A DNA stretch of 5,522 bases from Spirochaeta sp. (GTDB lineage Bacteria > Spirochaetota > Spirochaetia > Spirochaetales_E > Spirochaetaceae_B). Of the stretch, positions 1-5,077 are shown piece by piece. Each line of letters opens with the position of its first letter. Position 1 is the first letter of the stretch. Where the stretch lies: contig JAUUYD010000182.1 in NCBI GenBank assembly GCA_030590585.1, forward strand, positions 1-5,522. Reading direction: 5' to 3'. The notes under the pieces are model-generated. The model did no database searches. It was given only the letters and a program-made list of their open reading frames with translations, and was not told the DNA's origin. Made by a program: the position numbers and the translations under genes.

Positions 1-321
1 AATCTCAGGTCTTAAGTGAGCGAGCGTTCTAATAATCTTTTCCAAAAACGAATTATCACTTTGATATGAACTCAATCCGGCAAGCAGGCGATTTACAATG
101 TCGGTTAAGTTTCTAACCCCCCAGAATCGGGTATATAAAAGATTACTTCCCGGGATTTCTCGAACAGCTTCAAAAACAAGGGAGGTTTTACCGGTACACC
201 GTTCTCCGATTAGAACCGTTTTGTACCCGGACTCGATATTCCTACGAAGATTTTTCAACTCAATGGGTCTATTACAGAAATCCGGGTATTTGGCTATTTC
301 TCCATAAATAAATGGATTCAT
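1..321 (-). CDS. AAA+ ATPase of the archaeal/bacterial ATPase_2-like family, N-terminal 107 residues (runs off the left edge)
   Basis: The minus strand stays open from an ATG at 321 to the window edge, giving 107 residues with no stop. The protein begins MNPFIYGEIA, and this MNPFxYG opening is typical of a family of stand-alone P-loop ATPases common in methanogens, spirochaetes and other anaerobes. A Walker A motif, GERCTGKTS, lies at residues 39-47, preceded by a hydrophobic strand (KTVLI). The Walker B and sensor regions and the C-terminal domain would lie beyond the edge. An in-frame ATG at 357 would add 12 residues, but MNPF is the usual family start; neither start has a good Shine-Dalgarno. 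Family members often have no known role, and nothing ties this one to B12. P-loop ATPase identity is fairly sure; function is unknown. Confidence 0.72.
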   Translation of the reverse strand, partial: MNPFIYGEIAKYPDFCNRPIELKNLRRNIESGYKTVLIGERCTGKTSLVFEAVREIPGSNLLYTRFWGVRNLTDIVNRLLAGLSSYQSDNSFLEKIIRTLAHLRPEI

Positions 322-484
322 ACAATAATGGGAGATGAGCCCGGATTCTTTGTGCATTTCGGTTCTTGTGTATGAAACCGGGTAGATCCCGGCTCTCAGG
401 AAATGGAATTCCGGATTGTTGAACATCACCCGGATTCATAATATCAGGGATGGTTTTTTTTATTAAACTCAGAATAATAACACT
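322..484. other. Divergent intergenic region between the AAA+ ATPase and the adenosyltransferase
   Basis: This 163-bp gap must hold the promoters of both outward-facing genes. A weak sigma70-like pair for the plus-strand gene is TTGTTG at 416-421 and TAATAT at 439-444, with a 17-bp spacer. The heptamer CCGGATT occurs three times in the same orientation, at 341-347, 411-417 and 430-436; the first and third are part of a longer shared CCCGGATTC. A run of eight T at 454-461 follows a poor imperfect stem (CAT-CCC at 424-431 with GGGATG at 447-452). No cobalamin riboswitch is visible here, unlike the minus-strand operon. The promoter calls are tentative. Confidence 0.4.
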
Positions 485-994
485 ATGACAGGATACCTTC
501 AGGTATATACCGGTAACGGAAAGGGAAAGTCCACCGCAGCATTCGGCCTGGCACTTAGAGCCAGGGGCGCAGGACTAAAGGTTCAAGTGATTCAATTCAT
601 TAAAAACAAAGCTTATCCGGAAATTGCCATACTTAATAATATTGGAGTGGAAGTCCATCAGTTCGGGCGGGGCTTGTTTTTCGGCCGTCCACCTGGAGAT
701 AAGGATTTTGCCGCTGCACGAGAAGGCTTGACTGCTGTTGAAAATACTTTTAATAGCACCACTACCGATGTACTGATTCTCGATGAAATTAATGTTGCTC
801 TGGGACTGGGGCTGGTAAATGAACAAGATTTTATAACCCTGCTGGACAAACGCCCTGCGGGTATGGAAGTCATCTGTACAGGCCGCCGGGCACCGGATTG
901 CTTACTGGAAATGGCAGACCTGGTAACCGAGATGCGGGCTGTGAAGCATTATTATCAAACTGGGGTTCCGGCAAGAAAGGGTATCGAGAAGTAA
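485..994 (+). CDS. cobO: Cob(I)yrinic acid a,c-diamide adenosyltransferase (CobA/CobO/BtuR family)
   Basis: This 169-residue cytoplasmic enzyme transfers the adenosyl group of ATP to the cobalt of a reduced corrinoid, making the coenzyme form. It has the family's P-loop TGNGKGKST at residues 9-17, a Walker B-like strand VLILDEI at 96-102, CTGRRAP at 131-137, and the diagnostic C-terminus with EMRAVKHYY at 149-157 followed by ARKGIE at 163-168. It is a little shorter than many relatives because it starts almost at the P-loop and lacks the N-terminal extension of enteric CobA. The ATG at 485 is the only sensible start: a TAA lies in frame at 464-466 with no other start codon between. There is no clear Shine-Dalgarno just upstream, so it may be weakly translated or leaderless. 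It faces away from the ABC operon and converges on it, yet acts on the same substrate class. btuR or cobA would be equally valid names. Confidence 0.93.
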   Translation: MTGYLQVYTGNGKGKSTAAFGLALRARGAGLKVQVIQFIKNKAYPEIAILNNIGVEVHQFGRGLFFGRPPGDKDFAAAREGLTAVENTFNSTTTDVLILDEINVALGLGLVNEQDFITLLDKRPAGMEVICTGRRAPDCLLEMADLVTEMRAVKHYYQTGVPARKGIEK

Positions 995-1025
995 CGACGT
1001 ATTCTTATCTCTTGATCATTCTGTT

Positions 1026-1790
1026 CTATAATGCTGAACAGTCAGGTATTACCATTTGACGCTTTCCCTTGAAATTGAAAAAAACTGTCTTCACTCCGAG
1101 CATCTTTTCCAGGGTATTTTCGGTAAGAGATTCATCTATTGGTCCTTCGGAGATCAGCTGGCCATCTTTCATTAACAGTGCTGAATCGCACCAGCTTAAA
1201 GCGGCATTAATATCATGCAAGGCAGCAATCACCAGAACACCGGTTTCACGAGCCCGAGTCTTTAGGGCGGTCATGAATGATATCTGAAATTTCAGATCCA
1301 GATTGTTCAGGGGTTCGTCGAGAAGCAGAAGAGGTGTATCCTGGGCAAAGGCCCGGGCTAGAACTGCTTTCTGGCGTTCACCCCCGCTCACATCTGAAAG
1401 TGATCGAAACGCCAGAGAACTAAGGCCGAAACGTTCAAGTACATCACTGACGATCCGGTGATCTTTCTCACGTTCTTTCCAACGAAACCAGGGTTTCCTT
1501 CCCAGAAGAACGTAGTCGTACAGTACCATGGCCGGATCGAACCTGGGGTGTTGAGGTACCAGGGCCCGATGTCGGGCCTGTTCCTCTTGAGGCCATTCAG
1601 ATATCGGTTTATTCTCCCAGGAGATACCCGGAATATCGTGCAAACCAGCCAGGCAGGAGAGCAGGGTGGATTTCCCCGAGCCGTTTTCTCCCATCAGAGC
1701 TACCAGGCGGCCTTTTCCACAGCTGAAAGAGAGGTTTTTAAGTATGGGTATTGTCCCGTAAGTGAAAGACAATTTCTCAACAGTAGTCAT
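1026..1790 (-). CDS. btuD: ABC transporter ATPase, BtuD/FecE type (corrinoid uptake)
   Basis: This 254-residue cytoplasmic ATPase should power the importer by dimerising on the permease. Visible motifs are Walker A GENGSGKST (34-42), Q-loop Q80 in LVPQ, signature SGGERQ (135-140), Walker B LLLLDE (154-159), D-loop LNNLD (161-165) and H-loop H192 in ALHD. Order, spacing and length fit the FecE/BtuD/HmuV class of metal-chelate and B12 importers. All catalytic residues are present, so it looks active. The ATG overlaps the permease stop as TGATG, and AGGAAGG lies about 7 nt upstream (1798-1804), so translation is probably coupled. It is the last gene of the operon and ends 31 bp from the convergent adenosyltransferase stop. 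The family is certain; corrinoid as substrate is inferred from the operon's riboswitch. Iron-siderophore or haem transporters look very similar. Confidence 0.93.
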   Translation of the reverse strand: MTTVEKLSFTYGTIPILKNLSFSCGKGRLVALMGENGSGKSTLLSCLAGLHDIPGISWENKPISEWPQEEQARHRALVPQHPRFDPAMVLYDYVLLGRKPWFRWKEREKDHRIVSDVLERFGLSSLAFRSLSDVSGGERQKAVLARAFAQDTPLLLLDEPLNNLDLKFQISFMTALKTRARETGVLVIAALHDINAALSWCDSALLMKDGQLISEGPIDESLTENTLEKMLGVKTVFFNFKGKRQMVIPDCSAL

Positions 1791-2845
1791 CAGAAAGCCT
1801 TCCTGACCTTTCGGCGGCTCATCAGGATGGATACCAGGAAAGGAACTCCGAGGAAGGATGTGATGATACCGATGGGCAGCTCAGTGTTTCCCAGCAGGGT
1901 TCGGGCCAGAGTGTCGGAAATCATAAGGAAAAACGCTCCTGTCAGTGCTGATGCCGGGAACAGCAGGCGGTGATCACTCCCCAAGAGCAGGCGCGCCATG
2001 TGAGGAGCTGCCAGACCGATAAAGCCTATCACTCCTGTGAAACTGACGATGATAGCGGTAACCAGGGTAACGGTGAGGATGATGGCGAAACGGATAGCTC
2101 GGGGATTTACACCCAGACTTCGAGCCTCGTCTTCTCCGGAAGAGAGTATATTCAGCTGCCAGGAGAGGGAGTATAAAACTGGTGCAGCCAACATGGAAAT
2201 TAGAGTCACAACAAGGGCTCGAGACCAGGTTGTGGAGCTCAGGGAACCCATGAGCCAGAAAACAATTTTAGCCAGCTGATCATGGGAAGCCAGGTACTGG
2301 AGTAAGGATGTGCCTGCCGAGAAAACATACATTACAGCAATGCCTGCAAGTATGAGCCCTTCAGCCCTCATTCGCCCCTTTCTGGCGAAAAACATTACCA
2401 ACATCAGTGATACCAGCGAAGCCGAAAACGCTGCTGGAATAATAAGAACCGGAACGTCAAGGATTATAGCCAGAGAAGCACCAAAGGCGCTGGCGGAAGA
2501 AATCCCCAATGTGTAGGGGCTCACAAGAGGGTTTCTCATAATGCCCTGCATGGCGGTTCCGCTCATGGACAGACTCATCCCGGCAAACAGTGCCATCACG
2601 ATACGAGGGAGGCGAATGTCCCAGACTACAGAAAAGGTACCCAGAGGAAGGGATTCGGGACGATACCCTGAAAGGCCCGCTTTCAGCGAATTCCAAACCT
2701 CTCCGATACTGAGATGGGCGGATCCGATGCCCACCGATATCAAAGCCAGCAGGGCAAGAACCAGAGCCGCCGTTATGAGAATAACTCGCCTAACCTGGTT
2801 CCGGCGTATCAGGGCCTTTTGGATATCAACGAGATGGATAGACAT
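1790..2845 (-). CDS. btuC: ABC transporter permease, BtuC/FecCD family (corrinoid uptake)
   Basis: This integral inner-membrane permease, 351 residues from the chosen start, belongs to the type II importer family, whose members usually have ten membrane helices. A basic N-terminus (RRNQVRR, 14-20) precedes the first hydrophobic helix at about 21-40. Family hallmarks are WDIRLPR (75-81), SGTAMQGIMRNPLVSPY (95-111), SGEDEARSLGVNP (236-248, the cytoplasmic coupling region facing the ATPase), GFIGLAAPHMAR (274-285) and ELPIGIITSFLGVPF (322-336). The reading frame is open up to an alternative start at 2914. The ATG at 2845 is preferred because it gives normal family length and overlaps the binding-protein gene by 20 nt; no strong Shine-Dalgarno marks it, so coupling from the upstream gene is likely. 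The ATGs at 2881 and 2914 would add 12 or 23 residues of poorly hydrophobic sequence. The substrate is inferred from context. Confidence 0.92.
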   Translation of the reverse strand: MSIHLVDIQKALIRRNQVRRVILITAALVLALLALISVGIGSAHLSIGEVWNSLKAGLSGYRPESLPLGTFSVVWDIRLPRIVMALFAGMSLSMSGTAMQGIMRNPLVSPYTLGISSASAFGASLAIILDVPVLIIPAAFSASLVSLMLVMFFARKGRMRAEGLILAGIAVMYVFSAGTSLLQYLASHDQLAKIVFWLMGSLSSTTWSRALVVTLISMLAAPVLYSLSWQLNILSSGEDEARSLGVNPRAIRFAIILTVTLVTAIIVSFTGVIGFIGLAAPHMARLLLGSDHRLLFPASALTGAFFLMISDTLARTLLGNTELPIGIITSFLGVPFLVSILMSRRKVRKAF

Positions 2846-3872
2846 ATGTTTCGCGTATTTTTTCCCACTCTTCCACCCCATAAAGAGAGCTGATGAGAGA
2901 TTTGCAAATATCATCAGGATCCATATTCAACTGATCGGGATAGAACAAGTCGGCGAAATAAGCGATGCCTGCCGGGTAGCGCAGGGAGATAAACAAGTCG
3001 GACTTGACGATGTACACACGTTCATCCCGAACAGCATCAACCGATTTCAGACTGGGACGATCGATAATTGTGAGCAGCATAGCCTCCATGGCCTTCATAT
3101 CGATATCACCGCTAACCCGCCGGATAATTACTTCAGGATTGGACATGGTGATGTACTCCGGGCTCAGGGCGGGATATTTCACAGGTTCGTCTGAAGCGAT
3201 GTTGTTTCCTCCGGCACTTCGGATAAAGAAGTCATGTCCGCTTAATGCCGATGCGCTCTTGTAGGGTTTACGGTTCTCAAAAAATACAACTGTTCGAATA
3301 TTCTCAGGTATTTCCAGGGCTTCCACAGAAGCTGTAACCTCCGTTAAAGCAGTATTTACCAGCTCCAGGATCTCCTCGGCTCTTTCCTCTTCCTGAAGAA
3401 CTCGTCCCAGGTTCCTCACCAGCATCGGCAGGTGCTCAGGATTACTGGTGGATTCGATAATTACCGAAATACCCCGGTTCTCAAGAATTTTGATTTTACC
3501 CTCATCGAACATGCTGTCGGCAATCACCAGGTCTGGTTCCATGGTCATGAGGGTCTCCATATTCGGACTGGAAGAGTTCTTACCCACTACTGGAACCCGA
3601 CGCATGGATGAAGGAAAGGTGCTGTAGCTGCAGCGGCCTACAACCCGGTCCGCAGCCCCCAGGGCCGCTACTACTTCTGAAAGACCGGAGTTCATACTGA
3701 CAAGTGTTGTGATTGGAAGCTTCACGACCACATTCCGTCCCAGGTAGTCGGTAATGGTAACAGTGGAAGGTTCAACCGCCGCCTGAGCAACTGAGGTTTC
3801 AGGAGTTCCAGCGGCCCAGGTACCGATTGCTGTAATCAGAAACAGAATAATCGTGAAGCTTTTTTTCATCAT
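2826..3872 (-). CDS. btuF: Periplasmic corrinoid/metal-chelate-binding protein, BtuF/FepB class III
   Basis: This 348-residue protein would bind the substrate outside the membrane and deliver it to the permease. It begins with a signal peptide: MMKK, a hydrophobic core at about 6-17 and a probable signal peptidase I site near TWA-AG (18-22). There is no cysteine at the cleavage site, so it should be soluble or held only by its signal. Family features are TITDYLGRNV (39-48), the helix-strand METLMTMEPDLVIAD (105-119), AGGNNIA (220-226), LSPEYITMSNPEVII (236-250) and the C-terminal RVYIVKSDLFISLRYPAG (285-302) followed by YFADLFYPD. The start overlaps the chelatase stop as TGATG. AGGGAG at 3877-3882 lies 4 nt from the first and 7 nt from the second of two consecutive ATGs (3872 or 3869). 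The fold is clear; whether it prefers cobalamin, a cobinamide-like precursor, haem or a siderophore cannot be read from sequence. Confidence 0.88.
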   Translation of the reverse strand: MMKKSFTIILFLITAIGTWAAGTPETSVAQAAVEPSTVTITDYLGRNVVVKLPITTLVSMNSGLSEVVAALGAADRVVGRCSYSTFPSSMRRVPVVGKNSSSPNMETLMTMEPDLVIADSMFDEGKIKILENRGISVIIESTSNPEHLPMLVRNLGRVLQEEERAEEILELVNTALTEVTASVEALEIPENIRTVVFFENRKPYKSASALSGHDFFIRSAGGNNIASDEPVKYPALSPEYITMSNPEVIIRRVSGDIDMKAMEAMLLTIIDRPSLKSVDAVRDERVYIVKSDLFISLRYPAGIAYFADLFYPDQLNMDPDDICKSLISSLYGVEEWEKIRETYVYPSR

Positions 3873-4747
3873 CAGGCTCCCTGGAATTGGGCCATTTGAC
3901 TGCGCATTTTTTGAATGTACATATTCTGGAAATCAGGCATACTGGCAAGGCCATCGGTTACAGTGGCTTCCAGGCCAAGCTGGCTTTTCAGGGAATCTTC
4001 CTCATCACCCATCACGTCATTGGACATATGGTCACCAAAAGTGAGCATGAAAGTGATGAACTTTATTATTGAGACACCGGATGAAAGTACCGCTTCACGA
4101 ACCGGCGGCCATTCAGGAGTTCCTTCCATCGTGACGAGGTAAGTGTTCTTGTAGTTCAACTGCAGATAATCGTTAATCTGTTCCAGTTCGCCGTTGTACT
4201 GCAGATGTTTTTCATTCCCATGGGCGCAGAAGATGGTAGCCGTATCGTCACTGTCGGCAATTTCATCTTCCAGGGCCAGAATGGAATTCTGCAGATTCTC
4301 AGGGTAATAAAGTGCGGAATGGACATATTTGACATTCAATCCGTTTGTTGGTGTCTTCATTACTTCTCGATATTCTTCTCCGGGCATGATGAGAAAATTC
4401 ACCGTTAGAACATCCTTGTAACCCTGATCTTTCAACCAGACAAAGGCCTCATCAATCTTCAACAGGGGTACTTCGGAGGAAAACATGGTTGTATTTCCCT
4501 GTTTCCGTAATTTATCGACGATAAAACTTGCCGTGAATCCCCAATATACTTCGTTATCGGGAAAAGCTGCCCGGACAGCTTTGTCGAAGTCATCAAGGTT
4601 CTTCTGACCCGTTTCATAACTGCTGCCGAAGGCCGCCACCAGAATGACAGGTTTTTCCGACACAATGGATTCGGGTGCCGAAGAACACGAGACGGTAATG
4701 AGAGCCGCGAGAAGGGCCAGCAGGCCCACGATACTGATTTTTTTCAT
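3872..4747 (-). CDS. cbiK: Exported lipoprotein sirohydrochlorin cobaltochelatase, CbiK family
   Basis: CbiK enzymes insert Co2+ into sirohydrochlorin in the anaerobic B12 pathway and are normally cytoplasmic. This 291-residue copy carries an export signal: MKK, a hydrophobic core at 6-19, then TVSC with Cys21 as the likely lipidation site and a short Ser/Ala/Pro linker. The catalytic domain (about 33-285) has AFGSSY (39-44), MPGEEY (121-126), CAHGN (174-178), TMEGTPEW (206-213) and FGDHMSNDVMGDEEDS (237-252). By alignment from memory with Salmonella CbiK, Glu125, His176 and His240 match its metal-binding Glu89, His145 and His207, so it looks catalytically competent. Salmonella His83 is Leu119 here. 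The start at 4747 has GGAGG 5 nt upstream and gives a proper signal peptide; a TTG at 4798 would add 17 residues inside the leader hairpins and is rejected. Desulfovibrio has a comparable periplasmic CbiK. The natural metal and tetrapyrrole remain uncertain; iron or haem handling is possible. Confidence 0.88.
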   Translation of the reverse strand: MKKISIVGLLALLAALITVSCSSAPESIVSEKPVILVAAFGSSYETGQKNLDDFDKAVRAAFPDNEVYWGFTASFIVDKLRKQGNTTMFSSEVPLLKIDEAFVWLKDQGYKDVLTVNFLIMPGEEYREVMKTPTNGLNVKYVHSALYYPENLQNSILALEDEIADSDDTATIFCAHGNEKHLQYNGELEQINDYLQLNYKNTYLVTMEGTPEWPPVREAVLSSGVSIIKFITFMLTFGDHMSNDVMGDEEDSLKSQLGLEATVTDGLASMPDFQNMYIQKMRSQMAQFQGA

Positions 4748-4752
4748 GATTC

Positions 4753-4774
4753 CCTCCAATGGAAACATTGGAGG
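4753..4774 (-). promoter_or_regulatory. Shine-Dalgarno-sequestering hairpin of cbiK
   Basis: In the mRNA, CCUCCAAUG and CAUUGGAGG form a perfect 9-bp stem around a 4-nt UUUC loop. The 3' arm contains GGAGG, the ribosome-binding site 5 nt before the cbiK ATG at 4747. Folding of this hairpin would hide the site, as expected for a riboswitch acting on translation. No U-tract follows, so it is not an intrinsic terminator. Confidence 0.78.
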
Positions 4775-4786
4775 AGATGAGTTGCT

Positions 4787-4821
4787 GCGGAATACCAACC
4801 CCGTGGAATACGGGATTCCGC
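4787..4821 (-). promoter_or_regulatory. Expression-platform hairpin 2 (switching stem)
   Basis: The mRNA segment GCGGAAU pairs perfectly with AUUCCGC (7 bp). Inside it, CCCGU pairs with ACGGG around an AUUCC loop, leaving GUUGGU bulged on the 3' side. The 3' arm overlaps a 9-nt segment (4783-4791) that is complementary to the 3' strand of riboswitch stem P1, so this hairpin and that alternative duplex cannot coexist. It has no U-tract. Confidence 0.6.
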
Positions 4822-4852
4822 GATAACACCTCTCTCCTCGAAGAGTGTTATC
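4822..4852 (-). promoter_or_regulatory. Expression-platform hairpin 1, with an anti-Shine-Dalgarno-arm loop
   Basis: GAUAACAC and GUGUUAUC form a perfect 8-bp stem directly after the aptamer and directly abutting hairpin 2. The 15-nt loop contains GAGGAGA (4833-4839), which is complementary to UCUCCUC (4771-4777) at the 5' arm of the SD-sequestering hairpin. A loop-to-arm contact could therefore open that hairpin. The stem is obvious by eye; the contact is inferred. Confidence 0.6.
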
Positions 4853-4861
4853 TGTTCATAG

Positions 4862-5029
4862 TCCGCAGCAGGTCTCCTGACTTATCGGCCTATGCTCTTC
4901 GCCTTCCCGCTCCTAAGAACAGTGGCATTGATGAAGAACACTCCCCGAATCACAGTGACGGGATCGTTCCGGGTTCTCACCGGATTCCCTCTTAGGCCCG
5001 CTCCCGAAAGGGTAGCGAGGCACTGCGGA
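4862..5029 (-). promoter_or_regulatory. Cobalamin riboswitch aptamer
   Basis: Read on the minus strand, the segment has the conserved cobalamin-aptamer core: GGGAAUCCGGUGAGAACCC, then GGAACGAUCCCGUCACUGUGA, the B12-box region with GCCACUG (4920-4926) followed by GCGGGAAGGC, and the closing AAGUCAGGAGACCUGC (4868-4883). Stem P1 is visible as UCCGCAG (5023-5029) pairing with CUGCGGA (4862-4868), which sets the limits of the element. It lies 115 nt upstream of the cbiK start and should repress the cbiK-btuFCD operon when cobalamin is plentiful. Which cobalamin form it senses cannot be read with confidence. Confidence 0.95.
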
Positions 5030-5047
5030 TGGACAGATTTCAAGATG

Positions 5048-5077
5048 ATATTAACATAAAAGAAAAATAACTGTCTA
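5048..5077 (-). promoter_or_regulatory. Possible sigma70-type promoter for the riboswitch operon
   Basis: TAGACA (5072-5077, 5 of 6 matches to the -35 consensus) and TAATAT (5048-5053, 4 of 6 matches to -10) are separated by 18 bp of very AT-rich DNA. The -35 box overlaps the cbiH stop codon TAG. Transcription would begin near 5040, just ahead of the aptamer. There is no terminator between cbiH and the riboswitch, so read-through from cbiH is also possible. AT-rich stretches give such matches by chance, so this call is tentative. Confidence 0.35.

Noticed and set aside
98..307. 69-residue plus-strand open frame
   Set aside because: It is antisense to the AAA+ ATPase fragment, whose Walker A motif shows that the minus strand is the coding one.
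424..461. Terminator-like stem followed by eight T on the plus strand
   Set aside because: The stem is only 6 bp with a 2-nt bulge and a 15-nt loop, and no plus-strand gene lies upstream for it to terminate. A weak attenuator cannot be excluded.
1458..1973. 171-residue plus-strand open frame
   Set aside because: It is the shadow of btuD and btuC, both of which have complete family motifs on the minus strand; the peptide has no recognisable domain.
2846..2914. Upstream starts for the permease at 2881 and 2914
   Set aside because: They add residues not typical of the family and enlarge the overlap with btuF without a better SD.
2541..3194. 217-residue plus-strand open frame
   Set aside because: It spans the btuC/btuF junction in antisense and has no family features or ribosome-binding site.
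4748..4798. 17-residue upstream extension of cbiK from a TTG
   Set aside because: It would translate through the SD hairpin and put a non-signal segment ahead of a good signal peptide; the ATG at 4747 has a proper SD.
4753..4852. Intrinsic terminator as the riboswitch output
   Set aside because: Three hairpins are present but none is followed by a U-tract on the minus strand; SD masking fits better.
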